Assembly: GCA_905221615.1 (NCBI GenBank)
Contig: CAJNDT010005917.1
Span: forward strand, 139,292 to 203,291
Direction: 5' to 3'
DNA from: Symbiodinium sp. CCMP2592
Taxonomy: Eukaryota > Sar > Dinophyceae > Suessiales > Symbiodiniaceae
DNA: 64,000 nucleotides
Under the pieces are notes generated by a model that had not been told where the DNA came from, did not search any database, and worked only from the letters and a program-made list of their open reading frames with translations. Position 1 is the stretch's first letter; each line of letters opens with the position of its first letter. Made by a program: the position numbers and the translations under genes. Shown in pieces: positions 1 to 32,544 of the stretch.

Positions 1-425
1 CGCGGAGCCACGAGAGGCTGCGACGCGTGATGCGAGGATTGATGGGGCGGAGTCACGTGAGACGTCAACGCCTGTGCTGCTGGGTTAGGGGTGAGTACGA
101 CTGGTATGCGTGCTCCCTGTGACGACTCAGCTGTTGCCGTGTCGTTGACGCGGACTGGCACGGGAGGGGGGGGTGGAAAAGGCGGTTTGGCTCGTGGCGG
201 AGCCGACAGAGGCTCGGACGCCGGGGCCTTGCGCTGCACTCTTGCTGTATCCTTCTGGGACGTTGGCCGTTGTGCCATGGTTGGGACCTGGTTGCTGCAA
301 CGACTCGGCACCTGCGAACCTAACCTGTTACCAGGGATTAAGGGTCCGGGCGCCAAAGGCGGAGCACACGGGGCAAGGCTTAGGGTCTTAGGGGGGGAAA
401 AGGCTGGACTACCGTCTTTGCTCAT
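1..425 (-). CDS. Partial proline-rich ORF of the recombinase element
   Basis: An open frame starts at an ATG whose first base is 425 and stays open for 141 codons to the left edge. It begins 42 bases after the stop of the CCCH protein. The visible part is rich in proline, serine and alanine and includes a run of six prolines. I recognise no domain. It has the look of the unstructured start of a longer protein, possibly the polymerase or another structural protein of the element. That role is only inferred from position. Confidence 0.5.
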   Translation of the reverse strand, partial: MSKDGSPAFSPPKTLSLAPCAPPLAPGPLIPGNRLGSQVPSRCSNQVPTMAQRPTSQKDTARVQRKAPASEPLSAPPRAKPPFPPPPPVPVRVNDTATAESSQGARIPVVLTPNPAAQALTSHVTPPHQSSHHASQPLVAP

Positions 426-467
426 TGCGGGTGTCGCCCCCGACGGCTGAGGCGGTCCGAGCTGTCC

Positions 468-1412
468 CTAGGCGGACGGGGGAGGGGGGACGGCCCCTTG
501 ATGCTGGGTAGGGTTGCCGTGCGCAAATTTGCAGCTTGCACCGAACCTGCAGTAACCTGCTGCGAACAACCTACACTGGGGAGCTGCCTGCGCGAATGTA
601 TGACCCGACCGAAGAGCCATTGCCATCTCCCAGCTTGCATTGTCGCGGGTGAGGTCTTCCCAAAACGCGAAGTAGTCGCAGACCTCAGCGTTCGGTCCCC
701 AGCGAGCAAACATAAAGGCGAACTTGCAGGCCTCGAACGCATCCAGCATCGTAACCATGCGTTGAGGCTCGGGTATAACCCGAGAAACCTTGGAGAGGGT
801 GCCGTCCTCTGCCGCGAACAACTTGGTTGAGGTCTCCGGCTTAGTCGTCGAAGAGAACGGGTTCACCTGACGGGAGGAAGTGAAGTGTCGCGAAAACAGA
901 ACTTCTCCTAGCGGTAGTGCTGTGTAAAGGCCCGACTTCTTCTCGGCGACCATGCGACCCAAGGTCTTCTCCGCGCCCAAGAGCAAGTGGGCCGGGAACC
1001 GACGGTTCCTGCCGTCGACCACTGTGGCCTCGTAGTCTGTCACGAAGTCGTTCCAGTAACCTGCTGGGAGCTCCTGAGACTTGTCAGTCGAACTTGCTGA
1101 AGTCGAGGTAAGGGTTGCAGCCGGGGTTGGTGTCGGGGAAGCGGCGGCCTTGCTCTGTGCGATGATATCGAGAAGCTCCAAAACGGTAGCATGGTCAATC
1201 AGGAGCTCGTCGACCGACCTGCGCCTCGTCGAACCGTCGATCTCGATGCCTCCTCGAAGAGGGTCCAGAAAGGTCGTCACCTTGTCTCTGTCGGCGAACA
1301 GGTGGTGGAGGACGCCTGGCACATCGACCCCTTTGGCCTTGAAGAGCAGCCTCACTGTGGGGTGCACTGCGGCCCGGTCACACATCGTGTCGAACGGGAC
1401 AGGCGCGGCCAT
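468..1412 (-). CDS. CCCH zinc-finger, gag-like protein of the recombinase element
   Basis: The 314-residue frame starts at the ATG at 1412, 13 bases after the recombinase stop. An upstream extension of the same frame overlaps the recombinase in another frame and reads as a shadow. Residues about 1-120 are mixed helix with an Ala/Ser/Thr/Pro-rich linker. Near the C-terminus (about residues 279-298) is a CCCH finger with spacing C-x7-C-x5-C-x3-H (CRLFAAGYCRFGASCKFAHG), a nucleic-acid-binding fold. A single C-terminal finger after a helical body is what a nucleocapsid-like protein of a retroelement would show. The gag role is inferred. Confidence 0.6.
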   Translation of the reverse strand: MAAPVPFDTMCDRAAVHPTVRLLFKAKGVDVPGVLHHLFADRDKVTTFLDPLRGGIEIDGSTRRRSVDELLIDHATVLELLDIIAQSKAAASPTPTPAATLTSTSASSTDKSQELPAGYWNDFVTDYEATVVDGRNRRFPAHLLLGAEKTLGRMVAEKKSGLYTALPLGEVLFSRHFTSSRQVNPFSSTTKPETSTKLFAAEDGTLSKVSRVIPEPQRMVTMLDAFEACKFAFMFARWGPNAEVCDYFAFWEDLTRDNASWEMAMALRSGHTFAQAAPQCRLFAAGYCRFGASCKFAHGNPTQHQGAVPPPPSA

Positions 1413-1425
1413 GGCCCAGGCTATC

Positions 1426-3147
1426 CTACGAGGACGACGACGACGAGTTGGACGCTTCCTGCTGTGCGTCCCTGGACTCGAGCACTTCAGCAACCGAACT
1501 CTCTTCAGGAAAACACACTGGGCAGTAACGAAATCCTGGCAAAAGTGTGGGGTTCCTCTGGCAGCTGGCCTTTCCGTACTTCCACAAACCGCAGGACGAT
1601 CTCCACTCGCCCGAAGGCGTCGAACACTCCGTGCTACACGGTTTGTGCGCCAGCTTAGAGCGAACATTATGTACAAGGACACCTTGTCCTCGGAAGCAAT
1701 CTGCGACCACGGCTCGAACTTGGTCGAGGGCGGCCGGAAGCAATGCAAGCTGTTGTGACCTGGGAACCTGAAAGCTCGATGGCGCGACCGATGTGCGATT
1801 CGCCACGGCCTGTGCTGCTCTGGTGGGGTTGGCCAACGCTGCCTCTTGGACGTAGCGGCAGATCGATGCACTCCCCCAGCGACCGATGAGCATGATAACA
1901 TGTAAATCCAGGTCTGCACGTGCGAACAGTTGGGCGCCAGCGACCCGGAATGCATGTTGGGCCCACCTCTGCACCACTTGTCGGGGCCAGTCTTTGAGGT
2001 CTCCTTCACACAAGACCCATGCGAACACCCTTGCCAGCCAAACGACCTGTACCTTAGTCGGGGGGCCTGCTCCGTCTCCGAAGAAAGGTGACTTCGGGGC
2101 CCAGCGGCCAGACTTTCGGAGGCGAACCGCGCATCGCAGCGCCGCATGGTACGGACACAGACACAGTGGGTGCCGACCGAGAGAGCATGCGCATTGCTGC
2201 AAAGGTGTGAAGAGCAATGCCTCGTCACCTGACCTATTGCATCCTGGGTCGTGGCTCCTGGAGCAAATGCACGCATGTGTGCGCGAACAGCCGCGGGCAG
2301 AAGAATCGTTCTTGGATACTGGCAGCTCAAGCTTAACCATACCCTCTCGCGAAAAGGTAACGTCCTCGCAGACAACCGAAGATATCTCGAGTCCTCGGAG
2401 AAGGAACCATGCGGCCACGACACCTGTATCCGCTGGAGCTTCCAACCTGTGGCTGTCGGGGACCTGGAGAGAGGAGTACGCTTTCTCAACGTCCTGTTCG
2501 AAGCTGCGCGAACACGCTTCAAGAGGGAAATCCAACTTTGCTGCAGATGGCCCCATTCCTCTTGTGATGGAGCGCACTGCCTGTGCGACCGCGTGGTCCA
2601 AAGACGGAGGCCATTCGTGACCCTGCGAACGGTGTTCTGACTTGGCCACACTGTAGTACTGGGCCGCCGACCGATAGCGAGCCTGTTTGAAAAGAGCTCC
2701 GACCTTGTCGATGAGTTCGACTGTGACTGGAAGCGGTGGGAGGTTTCTCTGTTCTGCGAGAGAACACCATAGCTTCCACCGAGATTCCCGAGGGCCTCTG
2801 GAGCTCCGTGCGAACTTGTCTTCTTGAAAAGCCTCATCGGCCTTGGACATGGCGTCCTCGCCTTGTATGGCTGCAACGGCCTGTCGCGAACCCCTCTGGT
2901 AAGGATGCACGATCGGTGCATCCGATCGGGACCGATTGCGAACCACGGACCGGTTGAACAGTCTGTCAACGGCCGGGTCTCCGATCCACGCCCGTAGTTG
3001 GGATTTTGTTGTGTTTTCCAGCTGCTCTGCGGACCGGACCCCGTGGGATCGGAGAGGCTCGAGAGCACTGTGAAGATCGAGGCTGCCCAGAATATGTACG
3101 AGGCTGGCGAACGAGCCACGATCATGACTGCACGGAATGTGGTGCAT
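1426..3147 (-). CDS. Tyrosine recombinase (DIRS/Crypton-type integrase)
   Basis: The 573-residue protein starts at the ATG at 3147; the open frame extends a little upstream but without another ATG. Visible catalytic landmarks, in order: R in LLRGLEISS (about residue 249), a K-rich hairpin VSKND (about 280), H-A-F-R (about 399), G-R-W (about 420) and the nucleophile Y in ICRYVQEA (about 430). This is the R..K..HxxR..W..Y set of tyrosine recombinases, which cut and rejoin DNA through a 3'-phosphotyrosine link. Between K and HxxR sits a Cys/His-rich insert (CLCPYHAA). A basic, serine-rich tail ends the protein. It probably integrates a circular copy of the element. Confidence 0.8.
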   Translation of the reverse strand: MHHIPCSHDRGSFASLVHILGSLDLHSALEPLRSHGVRSAEQLENTTKSQLRAWIGDPAVDRLFNRSVVRNRSRSDAPIVHPYQRGSRQAVAAIQGEDAMSKADEAFQEDKFARSSRGPRESRWKLWCSLAEQRNLPPLPVTVELIDKVGALFKQARYRSAAQYYSVAKSEHRSQGHEWPPSLDHAVAQAVRSITRGMGPSAAKLDFPLEACSRSFEQDVEKAYSSLQVPDSHRLEAPADTGVVAAWFLLRGLEISSVVCEDVTFSREGMVKLELPVSKNDSSARGCSRTHACICSRSHDPGCNRSGDEALLFTPLQQCACSLGRHPLCLCPYHAALRCAVRLRKSGRWAPKSPFFGDGAGPPTKVQVVWLARVFAWVLCEGDLKDWPRQVVQRWAQHAFRVAGAQLFARADLDLHVIMLIGRWGSASICRYVQEAALANPTRAAQAVANRTSVAPSSFQVPRSQQLALLPAALDQVRAVVADCFRGQGVLVHNVRSKLAHKPCSTECSTPSGEWRSSCGLWKYGKASCQRNPTLLPGFRYCPVCFPEESSVAEVLESRDAQQEASNSSSSSS

Positions 3148-3812
3148 GGCTAACGAATGTGGGAGCTCGAGGCTGTTACGGCGAAATCGGACCGACAACT
3201 TTCAAGGTAACAACCGGCCTGAGTCACAGAATCTGACGACCCCGACTTGCAGACAGTTCCTTCGAGGACCGACGGGGGAGAAGGGGAAGAGGGGCCCCCC
3301 TTCGAGCAAACGACCTGTGCGACCGAACGGGGTCGACCGGCATGACCTCGAGACCGGAATGCGACACGACTGCAGCAGCGAACATGACTGTAGTACAAGC
3401 GCATCGCACTGCCTGGACCTTGCACGACCTTCCAGAGAAGAAGAAACCTTAACCTTGCACGACCTTCCGGAACAAGACAGCGAACACAAGTAGCTTGCCG
3501 TCATGACTGTGCCTCACACCTGGGACCTACCGCACACGGAAGTTGCAAGTACACTGCAGGGGAGCACTAGCGAACTTGTGTGACAAACTGTTTGTAAAGG
3601 GCGACCTCATACCTGATACCTGGAACCTACCGTGACCTTGGCTTCACGCAGACTACCGCACTTTTGGCTGCGAACAGCAACAGATCTTCCCCGCAGGGTC
3701 GAGAGCCCGAGGGCGAACTGTGAAAGCGTGCTGCAGAAAAGCCCCGCCGAAGGAAACTACGAAAACACTGTTCTGCTCGAGTCACTCTGGGGCGGCGGCA
3801 GCACGCGAACAC
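3148..3812. other. Spacer inside the recombinase element
   Basis: No convincing coding frame was seen between the recombinase start and the next ORF stop. It holds a 17-bp direct repeat (ACCTTGCACGACCTTCC at 3417-3433 and 3452-3468) and several copies of the GCGAAC hexamer that is enriched through the whole element. It may be a leader or control region. Confidence 0.4.
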
Positions 3813-4430
3813 TCACGTTCGGTTCGGGTTGGCTCTTTTCGCCTCTGTGTGGCAAAACTGGCAGAAGTGGTGTTCGTGAACCCTTCTGTAGCCCGGGCGG
3901 TTCACTCGGGGGCAAGCGCGCATCCAACAGGACGGGCAGCGAACGTTGCACACACTAGACACATCTGTGAAAGGAGGAGGCTCATCGCGAAAAGTGATGC
4001 CTGACTCCACGTCTCTTTGCGGCCATGGCGCGGGCAAGCCGACCGGTGCATACTGAGGCGCCCTCAGCGGACCCGGCGGGCCCCCAGCCAACGCGGTCTG
4101 TAAGTCGGGGTAGTCCACGGCGGGGCGACCTCGTTGCGACCGGCGTGTTGCATCACCTGAAGGGAACGAACTCTTAGGAGGGGCTGCGTCCCTGCTCGGT
4201 CCTGGGTCTGGCCCTGTCGTCGATCTCGCCGAAGCCGTTCCCCCTGTAGTTGTTGTCGGCGTATCCGCGGCCGGGGCGACCTGGGTGGGGACGGTGGCCT
4301 TGGGCGCCTCCGTAGTAGCTGCCGCCTTCCCCGGCTGCGGCTGTTGAGGCATCGGTTTACTCGGCGGCGACCTGGCCGGTGGAGCTGCCGGCGGTGGCAA
4401 CGGAGGGCTGTCGTCGAGGTCATCGTCCAT
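3813..4430 (-). CDS. Pro-rich protein with C-terminal Cys/His cluster
   Basis: The 205-residue frame starts at the ATG at 4430, inside the end of the upstream ORF (11-base overlap). The first 130 residues are low-complexity Pro/Ala/Thr/Ser. The last 50 residues carry a cluster of cysteines and histidines (CNVRCPSC, then HEHHFCQFCHT) that looks like a zinc-ribbon or treble-clef pair. Such a layout fits a nucleic-acid-binding structural protein of the element. The overlap with the preceding ORF suggests reinitiation or a frameshift, which is inference. Confidence 0.5.
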   Translation of the reverse strand: MDDDLDDSPPLPPPAAPPARSPPSKPMPQQPQPGKAAATTEAPKATVPTQVAPAADTPTTTTGGTASARSTTGPDPGPSRDAAPPKSSFPSGDATRRSQRGRPAVDYPDLQTALAGGPPGPLRAPQYAPVGLPAPWPQRDVESGITFRDEPPPFTDVSSVCNVRCPSCWMRACPRVNRPGYRRVHEHHFCQFCHTEAKRANPNRT

Positions 4431-5133
4431 GGTGTCCAGGTCTATCACTGCGAGCTTGGAGCATGCCGATCGCGTCCTCTCCTGTCTGAGGTGCCAAGGT
4501 GCCGGCGAACATGGCAGTGACCTGCAGCGGCGTAGCCTTGACTTGCACCCCCGCTTTCTTGGCCGGCGGAGGCGAAGGAGTCGGTGTAGTTCCGCGACCT
4601 TTACCCTTCTTGCTCAGCGGTGTAGGGCTCGTACCTGTCCTCAAAGGGGGCGGATCGGCTTTCACAAAAGCCTTGGCTTCAGCGGACAGCGTCTTGGGAA
4701 CTGGCAACGACGGCGGGGGGCCTGTAGTCGGATCTTTGGCCGCCGGTGCGCCAGAGCGAACTGTAGTCGCTTGTGGCGCTGGCATTGCGACCGAAGGCCC
4801 TTGAGTCGGCTCCTTCGCGACCACACTTCCCGCATTTCCCGAAGAGCTCGCCGCCGTCGAACTATGGGTACCACTGTCTGGCCGCATAGTCTCCGGAGCC
4901 ACCGCACCTGGGGTAGCGACCGGTGCTGTCGTAGAGTCTGCGTCCAGAACTTGCTGTTCTATCTGGGACTCCACGCAGCGATCGAACGTCTTGCGGAAGC
5001 GGATCAAATCCGCCACTTCGACCCGCTGCGTCAGCGGCTCCAGGTCCTCATACGAACTGTAGAGAACAGTGTGCAGCGAGGCCCAAAGGTCTGGCGAACC
5101 AGCAGTGTCTGGCACACCCCACGAACCAGACAT
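4420..5133 (-). CDS. Pro/Ala-rich ORF, first in the element
   Basis: The 237-residue frame starts at an ATG (5133-5131). The first 60 residues look globular (helical, with VLYSSYEDLEPL). The rest is low-complexity Pro, Ala and Thr with Lys-rich patches (LSKKGKGRG). Its stop overlaps the next ORF start. I recognise no domain. It is probably the 5' gag-like protein of the recombinase element, judged by position only. Confidence 0.45.
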   Translation of the reverse strand: MSGSWGVPDTAGSPDLWASLHTVLYSSYEDLEPLTQRVEVADLIRFRKTFDRCVESQIEQQVLDADSTTAPVATPGAVAPETMRPDSGTHSSTAASSSGNAGSVVAKEPTQGPSVAMPAPQATTVRSGAPAAKDPTTGPPPSLPVPKTLSAEAKAFVKADPPPLRTGTSPTPLSKKGKGRGTTPTPSPPPAKKAGVQVKATPLQVTAMFAGTLAPQTGEDAIGMLQARSDRPGHHGR

Positions 5134-5261
5134 GGCTCTGCTTTCGAAAAAGCGAAAAAGCGCTAGCTCGTACTGTAGGCTCGGGCCTCGTTCTGCGACC
5201 GCGGCACGAACTGTTCTCTACAGTACTCGCTACGCTTGTCACTACGAACACACGTGTTCTG

Positions 5262-5480
5262 CACTACAAACATACACACACATACACACATACACACATA
5301 CATACATAGAGACATACATACGTACATATATACATACGTACATGCATTCATGAGGACATACATACACGCATACCTACGCACATACATGCTTCCGTACTTG
5401 CAATGCCATCAGGCAGGCAAGTCGGCCGGCAGAATGTCAGAGAGAGAGAGAGAGAGCGAGACAGCGAGAAGAGGAAGAAA
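5262..5480. repeat. CATACA microsatellite and GA-rich tract
   Basis: An imperfect (CATACA)n/(TACATA)n tract runs from 5262 to about 5395, followed by a short (GA)n tract near 5440-5465. Long ORFs seen through it on both strands are products of the repeat. Confidence 0.85.
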
Positions 5481-6925
5481 GAAAGAAACAGAGGAGCACG
5501 TCTACCTCGTCTCCGACGAAAGTTAGCTTCGTCCTAAGCCAGCTGCATGCCCACACAGGCGCACATACATGTGCATGCATCTGTATACTAGAAATAAGCA
5601 AACAAATAAATCAACAACTGAACATGTACATAAATATATGTAAACGACATAAAAGATAAAATATGATGACGTGGTAGGATATGATATGGTGAGGTATGGT
5701 ATGACGTGGTATGATGTGGCATGATGTGATATGATGTGATACGATGTGACATGTTCTGGTATGAAGCGCTATGAGGTTGTTGCACTATTCCTGACCACGT
5801 GATAATATCTCAAATCACATCCTGTTACATCATATCATGCTATATCATAGCATGAAACACCGTGGCATATCCTGTCAGAGCATGCCATATAGCATCGCAT
5901 CATATCATAGCATAACATATCAGGACGTAACGTAGCAGCTTCTGCCACATGTCCATTTGATGGTAACCTGTGATGTAATATAGTACCATATGACATAAGA
6001 TAGAACATCTTTGTAGAACATCGCAACATATAGTATGCTATACGATACGATAGAATATAGCAGAATAGAACGAAACAGAACAGAAAACAATACAACCCAG
6101 TGCAGAACAACATAACAAAATGTGTATCATAATTGATGTCTACATACACAGATATACACATATATATTTTTCTGTGCATATTGACATTGATGCGACGTTG
6201 TAGCACAGTAAAAAAATGTATAGCATGCCGGACTATCTGTACTGTACTGTGCTTTACTGTACACTGTGCTACTCCATACTACATTACACCAGGGTGTGAT
6301 CTGGCATGGTATGATCTCAAAGTATACTGTTACATCTCAAGAAACTGCTTTTCATATTAATGCAATACATTACGTCATTGTGCAGTATAGCGTCTGGCAG
6401 CATATATACGTTGGTACGATGTGCTATAGTATAGTATTGTACTTTACCATCCTAAACTCACGTACACAGTATGATGTCAAGTCCTATTCTGTCTATCAAA
6501 TCAAACTGTACTGCCGAATATTGAAACAAATTGACATTACTCTCCGCATGCATGCATAATAGTCTCGTACAAGTTTCATGTAATATACAAAAACTGTCGA
6601 GGCACATTGCTTAAATGCATGAGCCCGCACGCAGGCATGCAGGCATGCCTTCCTTGGTGGTACATGCTTGCGAAATCCAGGTGTGTCTGCTCAATCGGGA
6701 AAGTCGTGCAATGCAACTCCGCGTGCCTCGGCTGCCAGCATCCACCTCTACCTGGCAGGCGCAGTACTACTGGAACAAACTGTCGCTGGAACAGCACTGA
6801 TGCAACTGTGCGGCTAACAGATACGTTGCCGAACCGTGCACGGTTCACAAAACGAAATCCCCATGCAAGCACCCGATGCAGCAGCATCCAGAGGCTCTGT
6901 TGCTCAGCAAGGGTTCGTGTAGCCG
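5481..6925. other. AT-rich low-complexity stretch
   Basis: The stretch is dominated by degenerate runs such as TATGATATGG, ATCATATCAT and CATAGCAT. I see no exon with supporting splice sites. The region around 6600-6920 is more mixed in composition and may hold the 3' end of the SH3 gene, but no frame there is convincing. Confidence 0.5.
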
Positions 6926-7039
6926 TACTTGGAGGTTCAGGGGTAGTTATAAGTAGGGTTATAAGTCCCCTAATATGGGTAATAAGCATAGTTATCCTAC
7001 TTATAACTGTACTTATAACTAACCATGAACCTCCAAGTA
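6926..7039. mobile_element. Hairpin TIR element, family H1
   Basis: The ends read TACTTGGAGGTTCA and TGAACCTCCAAGTA, so the 114-bp element is a near-palindrome with TA at both tips. The inner arms (GGGTTATAAGTCCCC and its partner) also pair. It lies just downstream of the last SH3-repeat exon. Sister copies: 7960-8074, 53329-53441, 60444-60636, and partial ones at 29304 and 57923. Confidence 0.8.
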
Positions 7040-7075
7040 CCAATCCATGCGTGCTGCAGCCCTGCAACTCTTCGC

Positions 7076-30360
<23,285 letters not shown>

Positions 30361-30386
30361 CACCTTTGGCCTCAGCAGCTCACACA

Positions 30387-30644
30387 CACACTTGACACAT
30401 CGTGTCGCAGGTCTCGAATCACACTCTCAAAGTCAGAAGAGTCAGCTTCTTGAAGTTATTAGAATTGTAAAAACATTGCACGGCTTAAAGGATCGAGGAC
30501 GTCACAAGCTGCAGGTACGTCGACTTGGCGTCCCAAGTCGATTTCACAGGAAAGCAGAAAGGTCTTCGTTGGTGCCAGCCTTCTGCAATCCCCTGGCACC
30601 CCCTGCCTACTTCTCTCCCTTCGAAACAGGGTTGGACACACACA
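30387..30644. repeat. 258-bp direct repeat, left copy
   Basis: By eye it is identical, base for base, to 40947-41204 at a constant offset of 10560. It starts CACACTTGACACATCGTG and ends GGTTGGACACACACA. On the transcribed minus strand this is the 3' copy. Perfect identity suggests recent insertion. Confidence 0.9.
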
Positions 30645-30670
30645 AGCCCGACCGGGCTCATTGCAGGAGC

Positions 30671-30750
30671 TTGCACATCACTTGCACGTCACTTGCACAT
30701 CCCTTGCACATCCCTCGCACGTCACTTGCACGTCCCTTGCACATCCTTTG
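30671..30750. repeat. 11-bp array 1 (3' of last ORF)
   Basis: About seven units of TTGCAC(A/G)TC(A/C)C. It lies between the last ORF and the 3' direct repeat, so it precedes no gene of the element. Confidence 0.85.
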
Positions 30751-30796
30751 CTGCTTTTTCACTGAATTTCATGGGAGAGTCTTATGCTCAAAAAAC

Positions 30797-31273
30797 CTAG
30801 GAGAGTGGGCTGCGAAACCTCAGGAAGCGCAGTCTATGCACTAAGTGCAATTCAACTTCTGCTTCTTCCGCATCAGCATCGAAGTACATGCAACACTGAG
30901 TTGCAGTTTGGTACGCAACGCTGGCCAGTGACACAATACTCACTCGCAAACGCTCCTGTACTAGGTCTACGACAGCTCTCATCCACCTTTTTGACGGGCT
31001 GCTCAACATGGTGCATGCCGCGGCATTGATTTGTGCAAAACGGATGGTGGTATGCAAAGACTGAAAGCCCATGGTCCACTCAACCGAAGAGGACAGTCGA
31101 AACTCCTGTATCCCACGTCGCAGAAAGGTGTACGCCACCATGGTGTCGGTTATGGGTTGTGCCTCTTCTGGGTCATCATTTGGATCGAGACGGGTAATGA
31201 ATGTGATTCTGGTTCTGATCGGCAACACGTACATCAAGATGTTGTCGAGCACGTCAGAAGCAGCCCAATCCAT
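30797..31273 (-). CDS. 158-aa retroelement protein, unknown
   Basis: It starts at an ATG at 31273, 48 bases after array 2. It looks globular: a hydrophobic helical N-terminus (MDWAASDVLDNILMYVLP), an acidic turn (LDPNDDPEEAQP), then mixed helix and strand, ending in a basic tail (LRFLRFRSPLS). I recognise no family. Confidence 0.55.
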   Translation of the reverse strand: MDWAASDVLDNILMYVLPIRTRITFITRLDPNDDPEEAQPITDTMVAYTFLRRGIQEFRLSSSVEWTMGFQSLHTTIRFAQINAAACTMLSSPSKRWMRAVVDLVQERLRVSIVSLASVAYQTATQCCMYFDADAEEAEVELHLVHRLRFLRFRSPLS

Positions 31274-31320
31274 GATGTTCGGGGTCTACACAATTTTCCG
31301 AGTGCTTGAAGCAAAACTCA

Positions 31321-31397
31321 TGCACACCCTTGCATATCACTTGCAATCCGCTTGCACATCACTTGCAATCCGTTTGCACATCCCTTGCTCGTCACTG
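31321..31397. repeat. 11-bp array 2
   Basis: Units alternate TTGCAATCCGC with TTGCACATCAC and end TTGCTCGTCACTG. Array 5 has the same composition and ending. The ORF start lies 48 bases downstream on the minus strand, the same spacing as at array 4. Confidence 0.85.
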
Positions 31398-31427
31398 CTC
31401 TTGAATTGACACAGAGGTGGGCTCTTT

Positions 31428-31736
31428 TTATACCGTAACGACGAAATCGACTGGTTCGAGGGTTTGAGCAGTCGTAACAGGTTCTGTAAACCGAAGATGA
31501 CGAAAGTTTTGTACAAGCTGGAAGGTGTGCAACCTAGGCCACCAGCCGAACTTCTCCCAGAGCTGCATCGCGACAAGGTATTTGGCAACGTTGATGGAAT
31601 CGTTGATTGATAACTGGATGTGGAGAATAATAGTCTCGTGTCCGGTTGCCCGACTGCATACACGAACCCACATCCGAAAATTGTAGTCGCGGCTCGTACT
31701 CCAAGGCAAATTGGCTTCGCGAGCCTTGCGCTTCAT
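31428..31736 (-). CDS. 102-aa retroelement protein, unknown
   Basis: The ATG at 31736 begins MKRKAREANLPWSTSRDYNF; the frame is open upstream but without another ATG. The body is rich in aromatic residues (MWVRV, FGWWPRLHTF). It is the only ORF between arrays 2 and 3. No recognisable domain. Confidence 0.5.
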   Translation of the reverse strand: MKRKAREANLPWSTSRDYNFRMWVRVCSRATGHETIILHIQLSINDSINVAKYLVAMQLWEKFGWWPRLHTFQLVQNFRHLRFTEPVTTAQTLEPVDFVVTV

Positions 31737-31861
31737 GTTGGACAACCTACACAATTTCACTGGATGTCAAATGCTGCAACTCAAGACGGCTCATGCAGAA
31801 ACCTGAAGATGCACAGCACCGCACACGCGCACTCTTTAGTTTCTTTTACCTTAAGCAGGAG

Positions 31862-31962
31862 CTTGCACATCACTTGCACGTCACTTGCACATCCCTTGCA
31901 CATCCCTTGCACGTCACTTGCACGTCCCTTGCACATCCCTTGCAACACCCTTGCAATGACAC
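31862..31962. repeat. 11-bp array 3
   Basis: Eight or nine TTGCAC(A/G)TC(A/C)C units in the same order as array 4, ending TTGCAACACCC TTGCAATGACACTGG. The match with array 4 continues to the stop codon of the preceding ORF. Confidence 0.9.
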
Positions 31963-31997
31963 TGGCACACAAACGCTTGTTTGCAACTGCTCACGTT

Positions 31998-32375
31998 TCA
32001 CTCTGAGACTTCAATTTCTGCTGGAAGTGTTGGGGGCAACTCTGTTGTTTCTTGTAGTTGAAGAGAATTAACGCAATGAGTAGTCACAGATTGAAGAGAA
32101 TGCAAATCCGTCAGCAAGTTCTCCACCACTTCGTTGGTCTTCTGAAGTTTCTGAAACAGTTCTGTGGTGGCGGACATGACTTCCGCCACCTGAGCCTCAG
32201 TGTCCCTGATTTGTGTGGTGAGCACGTCGAGTTGGGCTTGTTGGATCTTCTGGACAGACAATGCTTCTTCGCGAAAATGACGGAATTCACCTCTGATTGT
32301 GATCAGCTCCTGTTGTGTGTAGGAAATCCAGCGTTGAAGAGGTGCCAACGGATCGCACGCGGAGTTGCTCGACAT
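31998..32375 (-). CDS. Coiled-coil retroelement protein
   Basis: From the ATG at 32375 it encodes 125 residues. The same frame is open upstream to 32702 and overlaps the preceding ORF, so the true start is uncertain. Residues about 20-100 show heptad-like spacing (LQRWISYTQQELITIRGEF, then VMSATTELFQKLQKTNEVV), consistent with a long coiled coil and so oligomerisation. It ends ...VSE at a GAG-TGA stop whose surroundings match the stop of the ORF at 33367. Confidence 0.55.
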   Translation of the reverse strand: MSSNSACDPLAPLQRWISYTQQELITIRGEFRHFREEALSVQKIQQAQLDVLTTQIRDTEAQVAEVMSATTELFQKLQKTNEVVENLLTDLHSLQSVTTHCVNSLQLQETTELPPTLPAEIEVSE

Positions 32376-32544
32376 TAGCGCAATGGAACGAGACTTGAGC
32401 AGGGTGCTGCAACACTGTTCTGGTGTGTACCACAACACGAATGAACGAGTACTCTCAGCACTGGCGTCCACTGCACAATCTTTCCTCACTTCAGCACTCG
32501 CATGCGTTACAGATACAAGTGAAATCCTGTCACATCGGGCATAC

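Larger units (their letters stand above)
1..5133 (-). mobile_element. Tyrosine-recombinase element, open at left edge
   Basis: This is a tight cluster of minus-strand ORFs. In transcription order they are a proline-rich ORF (5133-4420), a cysteine/histidine-rich ORF (4430-3813), a tyrosine recombinase (3147-1426), a CCCH zinc-finger protein (1412-468) and a proline-rich ORF running off the window (425-1). Gaps of 13 and 42 bases and one 11-base overlap are unlike the scattered-exon genes elsewhere in the window. Recombinase plus gag-like proteins suggests a DIRS-like or Crypton-like element. No reverse transcriptase or terminal repeat is visible here, so the class stays open; either could lie to the left. 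Confidence 0.6.

Noticed and set aside
468-3125. A single 885-codon minus ORF across the whole recombinase region
   Set aside because: The part upstream of 1412 is out of frame with the recombinase and low in protein character; only the portion from the ATG at 1412 is credible.
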